Positions 7,973-15,794 of a stretch of DNA of 64,000 nucleotides are shown here, in pieces. The translations under genes and the position numbers were made by a program. Within the stretch, counting starts at the first letter, position 1. Every line of letters starts with the position of its first letter. This DNA comes from Pseudomonas solani (GTDB taxonomy: Bacteria; Pseudomonadota; Gammaproteobacteria; Pseudomonadales; Pseudomonadaceae), in the NCBI RefSeq assembly GCF_026072635.1, contig NZ_AP023081.1, positions 1,086,501 to 1,150,500 on the forward strand. Direction: 5' to 3'. The notes under the pieces were generated by a model. That model searched no databases. It was given only the letters and a program-made list of their open reading frames with translations, and had not been told where the DNA came from.

Positions 7973-8546
7973 GGGCCAGCGACACCCCGTCCGGCCCTGC
8001 CCGCGTAAAGGCCAGGTCACCGGAAACGCGCTCCGGGTGGCAGGGGCGGTTCTCGCTGGCCCATTCCAGGTGCAGGCGCGCCCGCCCCGCCCCCGGCAGC
8101 GGCAGGGAGAGGCGTGCGGTATTCGGGGCCGGCCCCAGCCACTTGCGCGCCAGTACATGCGTGCCGCCCTCCGGCGGCAGGGTGATGGACAGCTCGGACA
8201 TCATCCGACGCACGCCGGGCAGCCCCAGCCCCAGGGTGCCCGAGGTGCTGTAGTGGTCCTGCACGGCCTGCTCCACATCGGCGATGCCCGGGCCCTGGTC
8301 ACGGGCGACGATGTCGATGCAGGGACGCCCCTCGGCCTGGTTGAGGGCTAGCGTCACCTCGCCCTTAACCGCGTACTTGAGGATGTTGCTACCCAGCTCG
8401 GATACCACGGTGGAGAGCATCGCGCGGTCCACCTCGGACAGGCCGGCCAGGAAGGGCAGCCGGCGCACCGACATCACTGCCAGGTGCAGGTCCACGTCGT
8501 GGCGCAACGGGTACCGGACCTCCCTGGCGACCCGTTCCCCGGCCAT
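7920..8546 (-). CDS. rsbT: RsbT-like switch kinase fused to a truncated PP2C/SpoIIE phosphatase domain
   Basis: Residues 10-137 form a GHKL ATPase domain of the RsbT/anti-sigma type: SELGSNILKYA (50-59), DQGPGI (83-88), STSGTLGLGLPGVRRMM (100-116), ending VLARKWL. RsbT phosphorylates the STAS partners of a stressosome and is then released to act on output. Residues 158-191 (LEWASENRPCHPERVSGD...) match the start of an RsbX/SpoIIE-type PP2C phosphatase. The domain then stops abruptly and the frame ends in 17 unrelated residues overlapping the kinase gene. The metal-binding DGxGHG motif is missing, so phosphatase activity is not expected. Start ATG 8546 is 3 bp after the rsbS stop. Confidence 0.82.
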   Translation of the reverse strand: MAGERVAREVRYPLRHDVDLHLAVMSVRRLPFLAGLSEVDRAMLSTVVSELGSNILKYAVKGEVTLALNQAEGRPCIDIVARDQGPGIADVEQAVQDHYSTSGTLGLGLPGVRRMMSELSITLPPEGGTHVLARKWLGPAPNTARLSLPLPGAGRARLHLEWASENRPCHPERVSGDLAFTRAGPDGVSLARYRVAAAHAPAVRRAFP

Positions 8547-8549
8547 GGC

Positions 8550-8924
8550 CTAGGCCGCTCCCTTGCAGTGGCGCACGTGGGCCAGGGCGTCGTCCATGTC
8601 GATGAAGCAGCGCAACGGGCCGGGGTCGGCATCGGCCAGTGCGAGGAAGGCAGCGATCCCTGGATTCAGGCCGACCAGCAGGCAGTTCGCGCCAAGCAGG
8701 CGGCATACGTCCGCCACCTTGCGCACTTCCTTGAACTCGTGATGGTCGAGCAGCATGACCGCAGAGAAATCCAGCAGCACGGCATGTGGGCGCCCCGAGA
8801 GCAGGCGTTGCGACAGCACCTGCATGAAGCGCTGCATGCCCTCGTCGCCCAGGTCCGGGCGCATGCTGACGACGATGCAATCGGCGACGTCGGCGATGCC
8901 CAGGTCGTTGCTTTCCAGCTCCAT
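8550..8924 (-). CDS. rsbS: RsbS-like single STAS-domain stressosome scaffold protein
   Basis: A 124-residue STAS domain protein between rsbR and rsbT, the canonical stressosome gene order. The core reads HAVLLDFSAVMLLDHHEF (47-64) then LLGANCLLVGLNPGIAAFL, matching RsbS. In B. subtilis RsbS the residue after the Asp of this motif is Ser59, phosphorylated by RsbT; here it is His61, so the standard phosphosite is absent. The ATG at 8924 follows a strong AGGAGG that overlaps the rsbR stop, indicating coupled translation. Confidence 0.82.
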   Translation of the reverse strand: MELESNDLGIADVADCIVVSMRPDLGDEGMQRFMQVLSQRLLSGRPHAVLLDFSAVMLLDHHEFKEVRKVADVCRLLGANCLLVGLNPGIAAFLALADADPGPLRCFIDMDDALAHVRHCKGAA

Positions 8925-8933
8925 GACCGCCTC

Positions 8934-10151
8934 CTAGAGCGCGGACCCGACTCGCTTGAGGGCGATCTCGAAGGCGTCGCGCAGGGTGGCGGTGGTGCGG
9001 ATGTCGCCCACCGAGACGCCCAGCTCCACCATGGTCCGGGCGATGGCCGGGGACACCCCGGAGATGATCGCCTCGCAGCCCATGAACTGGGTGGCCTTGG
9101 TGATCTTGATCAGCTGGTTGGCGACGCCGGTGTCCACCGTGGCGACCCCGGCGATGTCCAGCACGAAGACCCGGGCGCGGGTCTCGGCGATCTTGGTCAG
9201 CGACTTGTTCATCACGTCGGCGGTGCGCATGGAGTCGATGATGCCCACCAGCGGCAGCAAGAGGATGCCGTCCCAGATGGGGGTGACCGGAGTGGACATC
9301 TCCTGCAGCGACTGGTGCAGCTCCTCGCGTACCCGGGCGGCTTCCTCGGCCTCCTCCATCGCCTGCTTGAGGCGGCGGTTCTGCTCGACCTGGGCGGTGA
9401 TGTCAGTGGCGAATTTGACGATCTTGCAGGGCTTGCGGTCCAGGTCCAGCACCGGGTTGTAGGAGCCCTGGATCCAGACCTCGTGGCCATCCTTGGCCAC
9501 CCGGCAGAACTCGCCGGCCAGGTATTCGCCGCGCCGCAGGGTGTCCCAGAAGGCGCGATAGTCCGCCGACTGGGCGTAGTCCGGGTCCACCAGGAGGCGG
9601 TGGTGCTGGCCCTTCAGCTCCTCCAGCTGGTAGCCGACGGTCTCCAGGAAGCGCGGGTTGGCGTCGAGGATGGTGCCGTCCAGGGCGAACTCGACCTTGC
9701 CCATCACACGGCTCAGGGCATCGATCTGGCCTTCGAAGTTGGCGGTGGCCTGCTTCTTCTCGGTCAGGTCGATGGCGTACTCGAGGATGCGCTGGGTGCG
9801 ACCCTCGGCATCGCGCAACGGGCAACAGCCGCCCCGCAGCCAGACGTCGCGCCCCTGGCTGTCGCGGTAGTGAAGCTCTCCTTCCCAGGCCTGGCCGTTG
9901 CGCAGGTTTTCCCAGAGCGCCTCGTAGGCCGGGGCGTGGCTCTCGTCAGGAGGAAGCAGGATGCGATGGGACTGACCGCGGAGGTCGGCCAGGTCGTACC
10001 CCGTGATACGGAAGAAGTGTGGATTGGCGTCCAGTATCCGACCGTCAGGGGAGACCTCCAACCGGGTCATCACCTGATCGACGGCGCCCAACTGGGCCTG
10101 AGCAAAGGCAAAAGCAGAGTCGAACTGATCAGAGGAAGCTTGAACGTCCAT
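8934..10151 (-). CDS. rsbR: RsbR-like stressosome sensor (PAS-PAS-STAS)
   Basis: A 405-residue protein: PAS 1 (about 15-135; ANPHFFRITGY, later LRDAEG), PAS 2 (about 140-260; ANPRFLETVGY, FATDIT), a coiled linker, and a C-terminal STAS domain (286-405; LLLPLVGIIDSMRT, VATVDTGVANQL, ELGV). In B. subtilis RsbR the STAS domain is phosphorylated on Thr171 and Thr205; the aligned residues here are Ser307 and Thr341. Tandem PAS domains replace the usual globin-like sensor. The ATG at 10151 follows GGAGAG. A TATAAC on the minus strand (10199-10194) is a possible -10. It heads the leftward operon rsbR-rsbS-rsbT-kinase-HD-GYP. Confidence 0.88.
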   Translation of the reverse strand: MDVQASSDQFDSAFAFAQAQLGAVDQVMTRLEVSPDGRILDANPHFFRITGYDLADLRGQSHRILLPPDESHAPAYEALWENLRNGQAWEGELHYRDSQGRDVWLRGGCCPLRDAEGRTQRILEYAIDLTEKKQATANFEGQIDALSRVMGKVEFALDGTILDANPRFLETVGYQLEELKGQHHRLLVDPDYAQSADYRAFWDTLRRGEYLAGEFCRVAKDGHEVWIQGSYNPVLDLDRKPCKIVKFATDITAQVEQNRRLKQAMEEAEEAARVREELHQSLQEMSTPVTPIWDGILLLPLVGIIDSMRTADVMNKSLTKIAETRARVFVLDIAGVATVDTGVANQLIKITKATQFMGCEAIISGVSPAIARTMVELGVSVGDIRTTATLRDAFEIALKRVGSAL

Positions 10152-10300
10152 GGTCTCTCCGAGAGGAAGAGGTGTTGACTCAGGGCTACAGGAGTTATAG
10201 CCCAGCGGCACCGATTGCGAGGGGTCAGCGCCAAACACCCGACCGGCGCTTCGCCGGGGGCGATGGAACGGGCCCCGAACCGGGGGCATGCGGTGCTCGG

Positions 10301-10320
10301 GCGCCCCATCCCTGGGGCGC
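10301..10320 (-). terminator. hairpin after the 2-oxoacid dehydrogenase genes
   Basis: Perfect 7-bp stem GCGCCCC/GGGGCGC with a 6-nt loop, 7 bp beyond the E2 stop. There is no T-run on either side, so it may be a weak terminator or only a 3'-end hairpin. Confidence 0.4.
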
Positions 10321-10326
10321 GATGGG

Positions 10327-11433
10327 TCAGGGTTGCTCCAGCGCCACCACCAGGGCCTTGAGGAAGCGCGCGGCCTCGCCGCCGGTGACGGCGCGGTGGT
10401 CGAAGGTCAGTGACAGCGGCAGGATCGGGTGCACCGCGGGCTTGCCCTCCCAGGCCACCACTTCGTCGCGGATGCCGCCGGCGCCGATGATCGCCACCTG
10501 GGGCGGTACCACCACCGGGTTGGCGTAGCGGCCGAACAGGGTGCCGAAGTTGGACAGGGTGAGGGTGGCGCCCATCATTTCCTGCGGCGGAATGGAGCGC
10601 GCCTGCACGTCGGCGCGCAGCCGCGCCATGCCTTGCTTGAGGTCTTCGGCGCTGCGCCCGCCCACATCCCGCAGCACCGGGACGAAGAGCCCGTCCGGCG
10701 TGTCGACGGCGATGCCGAGGTCGAGCGTGTCGTGCCGGCGGATGGAGAGCACGCGGCCATCGAACCAGCTGTTGAGGATGGGCTCCACCTCGCAGGCGGC
10801 GGCGATGGCCTTGCCCAGGCGGATCAGCGGGTCACGCGCCCGCTCCCAGCGGTGCAGGTCGGCGTCGCCGTAGATCGTTACCGGCACCACTTCGGCGTGG
10901 GAGCGGGCCATGTTGATCGCCATGCTGCGGCGCACCCCGCGCAGGCGTTCGCCGCCGAAACGGTCGCGGGCACTCTGCGCCGCCGCCTCGACATCGGCAC
11001 GGGTCACCAGGCCTTCGGCACCGCTGCCCTGCAGGCCGGCCAGTTCGACGCCGAGCCGCTGGGCCAGCTGGCGCACCGCCGGGGTGGCGCGAGGGGCGAG
11101 GTGCTCGCGGGTAGAAGGGGCGGCGCCGACGAAAAAGGCATCGGCACGGGCATCATCGCCGCCTTCCAGGCGCCCGACCACGGTGCCGGCGTCGCTGTCT
11201 TCGCCGTCGTAGGCCAGCAGCGGTTCGCCGACATGGAGGATGTCGCCTTCGCGACCGAACAGCTTGGCCACCAGGCCGTCGTAGGGGGCGGGGATGTCCA
11301 CCAGGGCCTTGGCGGTTTCCACCGAGACCACGATCTGGTCGGCGTGCACGGTGTCGCCGGCCTTGATGTGCCACTCGACGATTTCGGCCTCCTGCAGGCC
11401 TTCGCCAAGGTCGGGTAGTTTGAAGTGTTTCAT
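10327..11433 (-). CDS. 2-oxoacid dehydrogenase complex E2 component (dihydrolipoamide acyltransferase)
   Basis: A 368-residue acyltransferase. The lipoyl domain spans about 1-78 with Lys42 (VETAKAL) as the lipoylation site. A peripheral-subunit-binding domain lies at about 112-150 (ATPAVRQLAQRLGVEL...GLVTRADV). The catalytic domain is about 160-368 with the LTFDHRAVTGGEAARFL active-site block. It transfers acyl groups from E1 to CoA. It is shorter than typical PDH E2s, with one lipoyl domain, as in branched-chain or acetoin-type complexes. ATG 11433 follows GAGGAG. It follows E1-beta by 18 bp and shares its operon; no E3 gene is in the cluster, so a general lipoamide dehydrogenase is presumably used. 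Confidence 0.9.
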   Translation of the reverse strand: MKHFKLPDLGEGLQEAEIVEWHIKAGDTVHADQIVVSVETAKALVDIPAPYDGLVAKLFGREGDILHVGEPLLAYDGEDSDAGTVVGRLEGGDDARADAFFVGAAPSTREHLAPRATPAVRQLAQRLGVELAGLQGSGAEGLVTRADVEAAAQSARDRFGGERLRGVRRSMAINMARSHAEVVPVTIYGDADLHRWERARDPLIRLGKAIAAACEVEPILNSWFDGRVLSIRRHDTLDLGIAVDTPDGLFVPVLRDVGGRSAEDLKQGMARLRADVQARSIPPQEMMGATLTLSNFGTLFGRYANPVVVPPQVAIIGAGGIRDEVVAWEGKPAVHPILPLSLTFDHRAVTGGEAARFLKALVVALEQP

Positions 11434-11451
11434 GGTCGTCTCCTCGGCTCG

Positions 11452-12450
11452 TCAGGCGTAGTCCAGCACCAGTTCGCAGGCCGCGAGGATGTCCTCGGGG
11501 CTGGGGATGTAGAGCTGCTCCAGGCGGTACAGGGGTGGCGGGATGTCCGGCGCGGTGACGCGCTGGATGGGCGCCTGCAGGTCGAGCAACGCGCGCTCGT
11601 AGAGGCTGGCGGCAATCTCCGCCCCCACCCCGCAGGAGCGCGGCGCCTCGTGGACGATGACGCAGCGCCCGGTCTTGCGCACCGAGGCTTCGAGGGTGTC
11701 GAGGTCCAGGGGCTTGATGCAGGCGACGTCGATGACCTCGGCACTGATGCCCTGCTCTTCCAGGCGCTGGGCGGCCTGCAGGGTTTCGTGGACGCTGGCG
11801 CCCCAGCTGACCAGGGTGATGTCGGCGCCCTCGCGCAGGGTGAAGCAGCTGTCCAGGGGCAGGCGCTGGCCGTCGTCCACCAGGGGTTGCGGGTTCATCC
11901 GGTAGAGCCGGGTGGGCTCGAGGAAGACCACCGGGTCCGGGTCGTCGATGGCCGCCAGCAGCAGGCCGTAGGCGCGGGCCGGCGACGAGGGGATGACCAC
12001 GCGCACGCCGGGTATCTGGGCGAAGATCGCCTCGGTGCTTTCGCTGTGGTGCTCCGGCGCGCGGATGCCGGCGCCCATGGGGCTGCGCAGCACCATGGAG
12101 CAGCCGAGGCGCCCACGGGTGCGGTTGCGCAGGCGGCTGGCGTGGGACACCAGGTGCTCCATGGCGGCGTAGATGAAGCCGAGGAACTGGATTTCCATCA
12201 CCGGCTTGAGGCCCTGGGCGGCCATGCCGACGCAGAGCCCGGCGATCATGGTTTCCGCCAGCGGCGTGTCGATCACCCGCTTGAAGCCGAAGGCCTCGCG
12301 CAGGCCGAGGGTGGCGCGGAACACGCCGCCGTTGACGCCGACGTCCTCGCCCAGCACCACGACGTTGTGGTCTTCCTCCATCGCGCGGTGCAGGGCCAGG
12401 TTGACCGCCTCGAGCAGGGCGCGTTTCTCGATCACTTCGGGCTTATTCAT
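11452..12450 (-). CDS. 2-oxoacid dehydrogenase E1 component, beta subunit
   Basis: A 332-residue transketolase-type beta subunit: GEDVGVNGGVFRAT (34-47), DTPLAE (61-66), and the C-terminal transketolase domain from about 205 (GADITLVSWGASVHETLQAA, CVIVHEAPRSCGVGAE). With the alpha subunit it decarboxylates 2-oxo acids using thiamine diphosphate. Its ATG (12450) lies inside the end of the alpha gene (8-bp overlap, ATGAATAA), so translation is probably coupled. Neighbouring leucine dehydrogenase suggests branched-chain 2-oxo acids as substrate; this is inference. Confidence 0.9.
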   Translation of the reverse strand: MNKPEVIEKRALLEAVNLALHRAMEEDHNVVVLGEDVGVNGGVFRATLGLREAFGFKRVIDTPLAETMIAGLCVGMAAQGLKPVMEIQFLGFIYAAMEHLVSHASRLRNRTRGRLGCSMVLRSPMGAGIRAPEHHSESTEAIFAQIPGVRVVIPSSPARAYGLLLAAIDDPDPVVFLEPTRLYRMNPQPLVDDGQRLPLDSCFTLREGADITLVSWGASVHETLQAAQRLEEQGISAEVIDVACIKPLDLDTLEASVRKTGRCVIVHEAPRSCGVGAEIAASLYERALLDLQAPIQRVTAPDIPPPLYRLEQLYIPSPEDILAACELVLDYA

Positions 12451-13537
12451 GGCGGTTCACCTCACGACGGGCGGCGCGCTCGAGGAGCATTTCGCGTTGC
12501 TCGGCCAGGGCCGCCGGCCAGCGGGCGTAGACCTGGTCGATGATGGATTCCACCGGCTGGGTGCCGGCCGACTCGAAGCGCTCCACTGCGGCCTGGACCT
12601 CCTTCTGGCACTCGGCGATGAGCGCCTGCTCGCGGCCCTCGTCCCACACCGCGTTGGCGGCGAGGTAGGCCTGCAGGCGCTTGATGGGTTCCTCCTGCCA
12701 GGCCTTCTTCACCTCGTCGGCGCTGCGGTAGCGGGTGGCGTCGTCGGCGGTGGTGTGGTCGCCCAGGCGGTAGCTGATGCACTCCAGCAGCACCGGGCCC
12801 TTGCCGTGGCGGGCACGGTCCAGGGCCGCCCGCATGCGGTCGTAGACGGCGAGCATGTCGTTGCCGTCCACCTGCTCGCCGGGGAAGCCGGCGCCGATGG
12901 CCTTCTGCGCCAGGGTGGCGGCGCCGCACTGGATGCTGCGCGGCACCGAGATGGCCCATTGGTTGTTGTTGACCACGAAGACCATGGGCAGCTGCCAGGC
13001 GCCGGCGACGTTGAGCGCTTCGAGGAAGTCGCCCTTGCTGGTGGCGCCGTCGCCGCAGGTGGTGACGGCGACCCGGTGCTCGCCACGGATCTTGAACGCG
13101 GTGGCCACCCCGCAGGCGTGCAGGGCCTGGGTGGCGATGGGCACGCAGAGGGGAAAGTCCTGCGCCACGGCCGGATCGGCGTAGGCGCTGCCGCGCTCGT
13201 CGCCGCCCCAGTAAAGGAGGATTTCCTCCATGCGCACGCCGCGCATGAGCTGCACGGCGGTGTCGCGGTAATAGGGCACCAGCACGTCTTCGGCGCCCAT
13301 GAGGCTGCCGATGGCGACGCCGATCGCCTCCTGCCCGAGGGTGGGCGCGTAGGTGCCGATGCGGCCGGTGCGTTGCAGGGCCACGGCCTTCTGGTCAAAC
13401 AGGCGGGTCAGGACCATCTGCCGGTACAGCCGGGTCAGCAGGTTGAAGTCGTCGGCCCAGGCGGGCAGCTCGCCGAGCAGGCGCCCTTCGGGGTCCAGGT
13501 GGCGCGTGTAGGGGATGTCGATCCTGGGGTTGTGCAT
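12443..13537 (-). CDS. 2-oxoacid dehydrogenase E1 component, alpha subunit
   Basis: A 364-residue ThDP enzyme subunit with the cofactor motif GDGATSKGDFLEALNVAG ending in NNN (about 165-193), and the conserved YRLGDHTTADD loop near 275. Start chosen at ATG 13537 because the upstream frame to 13552 is the GGAGGAG ribosome site itself. It is the first E1 gene, about 120 bp downstream of leucine dehydrogenase, and probably belongs to the same transcription unit. The order ldh-E1alpha-E1beta-E2 also occurs, from memory, in P. aeruginosa (PA3418-PA3415). Confidence 0.9.
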   Translation of the reverse strand: MHNPRIDIPYTRHLDPEGRLLGELPAWADDFNLLTRLYRQMVLTRLFDQKAVALQRTGRIGTYAPTLGQEAIGVAIGSLMGAEDVLVPYYRDTAVQLMRGVRMEEILLYWGGDERGSAYADPAVAQDFPLCVPIATQALHACGVATAFKIRGEHRVAVTTCGDGATSKGDFLEALNVAGAWQLPMVFVVNNNQWAISVPRSIQCGAATLAQKAIGAGFPGEQVDGNDMLAVYDRMRAALDRARHGKGPVLLECISYRLGDHTTADDATRYRSADEVKKAWQEEPIKRLQAYLAANAVWDEGREQALIAECQKEVQAAVERFESAGTQPVESIIDQVYARWPAALAEQREMLLERAARREVNRHE

Positions 13538-13659
13538 GTCACTCCTCCTCACCTCGTGGGTGCTTCAAGGGTGGCGGCGTTCGTGGCGCCGCATGGTGGG
13601 ACGGTGGGCCGGATCACGGCCCTGGTCCCGGCTCCCGCGACGGGCGCGGGAGGCCCTGC

Positions 13660-14679
13660 TCAACGGTAGAGCAGGCGCTCCGCCAGGGCATCGGCAACGC
13701 GCGCGGGTGAGCGCTTGTCGGCCTGGGCGTGGGCGTAGATTTCGGTCAGGCGCTGACCGATGCGCGACAGGTGCGCGGTGATGGCGGGCAGCTCGTCGCC
13801 CTTGTGCTTGAGGGCGACATAGATGAGCCCACCGGAGTTGATCACGTAGTCGGGGGCATAGAGGATGCCGCGGGCCTCCAACCCGTCGGCGCTGTCGGCG
13901 CTGGCCAGCTGGTTGTTCGCGGCACCGGCCACCGCCGCGCAACGCAGCTGGGGGATGGTCTGCGGGTTGAGCACGCCGCCGAGGCCGCAGGGCGCGAGGA
14001 TGTCGCAAGGCGTGGTGAGCAGTGCTTCGCTGGCCACCGGCTGGGCGCCGAGCTGCTCCACGGCGAGCTGCACGCGGCCGGGATCGAGGTCGCTGACCAG
14101 CAGTTCGGCACCGGCCGCCACCAGTTGCTCAGCCAGGGCGTAGCCGACGTTGCCGAGGCCCTGGATGGCCACGCGCAGGCCTTCGAGGTCATCGCTGCCG
14201 AGACGCGCCTGGGCGCTGGCGCGGATACCGGCGAACACGCCCATGGCGGTGTGCGGCGAGGGGTCGCCGGCGGAGCTGGTGCTGGTGACGTGGCGGGTGT
14301 GCTGGGCGATGCAGTCCATGTCGGCGCTGGAGGTGCCGCTGTCGACGGCGGTGACGTAACGCCCGCCGAGGGACTCGATCATGCGGCCGAAGGCTTCGAA
14401 CAGCGCGGCGCGGTTATCCACATGGGCGGGGCGCATGATCACCGCCTTGCCGCCGCCCTGTTCGAGGCCGGCGAGCGCGGCCTTGTAGCTCATGCCCTGG
14501 GCCAGGCGCACGGCATCGCGGATGGCGCTTTCTTCATTGGGGTAGGCGAGGTAGCGGCAGCCGCCGAGGGCTGGGCCGAACCGGGTGTCGTGGATCGCGA
14601 TCACGGCCTTGAGCCCGGTGACCGGGTCCTGGGCGAGATGCAGCGCTTCGAGCCGCGCGGTCTCCATCACGTTGAACAT
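13660..14679 (-). CDS. ldh: leucine dehydrogenase (Glu/Leu/Phe/Val dehydrogenase family)
   Basis: A 339-residue NAD-dependent amino-acid dehydrogenase. The dimerisation/substrate domain includes ALGGCRYLAYPNEESAIRDA and the catalytic-lysine region GLEQGGGKAVI (about 72-82). The Rossmann domain has GLGNVGYALAEQL (about 175-187) and the late signature PDYVINSGGLIYV. It deaminates leucine and related branched-chain amino acids to 2-oxo acids, which the downstream E1/E2 complex can oxidise. ATG 14679 follows AAGGGG. The upstream open frame to 14817 lacks coding character. Confidence 0.9.
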   Translation of the reverse strand: MFNVMETARLEALHLAQDPVTGLKAVIAIHDTRFGPALGGCRYLAYPNEESAIRDAVRLAQGMSYKAALAGLEQGGGKAVIMRPAHVDNRAALFEAFGRMIESLGGRYVTAVDSGTSSADMDCIAQHTRHVTSTSSAGDPSPHTAMGVFAGIRASAQARLGSDDLEGLRVAIQGLGNVGYALAEQLVAAGAELLVSDLDPGRVQLAVEQLGAQPVASEALLTTPCDILAPCGLGGVLNPQTIPQLRCAAVAGAANNQLASADSADGLEARGILYAPDYVINSGGLIYVALKHKGDELPAITAHLSRIGQRLTEIYAHAQADKRSPARVADALAERLLYR

Positions 14680-14802
14680 GGCGAGCCCCTTGGTGAGGTT
14701 AGGAGCCAGTATAGGCGGCGGGCGCGGCACCGGGTCGCCGCCCGCCCACTGGACGAAAATCCGGCCGCCAGCTACAACCGTGGGGCGAACCGGAGATGCG
14801 CC

Positions 14803-15612
14803 ATGAACCCTCGCCAACGTTGCCTCGCCTGCCTCGAAACCGACCCGCCCGCCCCCCTGGAAGCGGCGCTATGGGTTGCCGCCGAGCATGACCCGACGGT
14901 GAACCCGGCAACGGTGCTGCGGGATGTGGCGAGCCTCACCCAGCAGGTGGCGGCGGGCTTGCCGCAGTTGCCCGCCATCGAGCTGGCGCAACCGCTGTTG
15001 CGCCGCCTGAGCGAGCTGGACTTCAACGAGGACGACGACCAACCGCTGCGCCCCCGTGCCGCGCTGCTGGACCAGGTGTTGCTGCGCCGCCGCGGGCAGC
15101 CGTTGTCCCTCGCGCTGCTGGCCTTGGAGCTGGCCGTACGCCTGGATATTCCACTGGCGGGGGTGAACTTCCCCGGGCACTTCCTGCTGCGCGTACCCGG
15201 TGCCGATCACCTGCTGGACCCTTGCGGCGGTCGCCGCCTCTATACCCGCGACTGCCGCGACCTGCTGCTGCGCACCCTCGGCCCCAAGGCCGAGCTGCAG
15301 GCCTCGCACCTGCGCCAGTGCGACGCCCGCGAGCAGCTGCAGCGGCTGTCACGCAACCTGCGCCAGCTGCACCTGCAGGCGGAAAAGCCGCTGGAAGCCT
15401 TGAAGGACGCCGAACGGGTGCTGGAACTGGGCGCTGCCAACCTGGTGGATCACCTGGCCCGCGCCGATATCTACAAGCAGCTGGAATGCCCCCAGGCCGA
15501 ACGCTTCGACCTGCAGCGCGCCCTGCTGCTCTGTGAAGACACGGCCCAGCGCCTGCTGCTGACCCAGCGCCTGGAACAGCTCGGCCACGAGGCGACGCCG
15601 GCGTTGCATTGA
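14803..15612 (+). CDS. SirB1 family protein (transglutaminase-like with TPR-like C-terminus)
   Basis: A 269-residue protein with a transglutaminase-like domain at about 35-180: LLDQVLLRRRGQPLSLALLALELAVRLDIPLAGVNFPGHFLLRV, then LLDPCGGRRLY. A helical repeat region follows (EKPLEALKDAERVLEL...RADIYKQLE, about 195-255). SirB1-type proteins are common in proteobacteria and of unknown activity; the classical catalytic Cys is usually absent. The ATG at 14803 follows CGGAGA. Its start is divergent from leucine dehydrogenase with about 120 bp between. Confidence 0.85.
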   Translation: MNPRQRCLACLETDPPAPLEAALWVAAEHDPTVNPATVLRDVASLTQQVAAGLPQLPAIELAQPLLRRLSELDFNEDDDQPLRPRAALLDQVLLRRRGQPLSLALLALELAVRLDIPLAGVNFPGHFLLRVPGADHLLDPCGGRRLYTRDCRDLLLRTLGPKAELQASHLRQCDAREQLQRLSRNLRQLHLQAEKPLEALKDAERVLELGAANLVDHLARADIYKQLECPQAERFDLQRALLLCEDTAQRLLLTQRLEQLGHEATPALH

Positions 15613-15633
15613 GTGGGCCTGTCGCTCCGTGGT

Positions 15634-15742
15634 GATGGGTTTCGCTTCGCTCTACACCATCCTACGAACTGCAGGAACAACCCCGAACCGCCGAGTGAAC
15701 GCGACCACTGCGTAGGATGGGTAGAGCCCCACGAAACCCATC
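15634..15742. repeat. inverted pair of R2 palindromic repeats
   Basis: 15634-15666 (GATGGGTTTCGCTTCGCTCT...CATCCTACG) and 15711-15742 (CGTAGGATGGGTAGAG...ACGAAACCCATC) are inverted copies about 44 bp apart. Other copies lie at 2632-2664 and 24782-24814. They fill the gap between convergent genes and could form a long hairpin. Confidence 0.75.
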
Positions 15743-15794
15743 GTTACACGGCAAGGCATTTCACTCCCCCACCCAACGACCACGCGTTCCCGGC

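Noticed and set aside
7217..8158. Kinase start at 8158, the beginning of the open frame
   Set aside because: The first 60 residues are Arg/Pro/Gly-rich and overlap the clearly coding RsbT-PP2C frame; kinase-like sequence begins near 7972.
10301..10320. Strong intrinsic terminator between E2 and rsbR
   Set aside because: The hairpin is perfect but has no T-run, so I list it only with low confidence.
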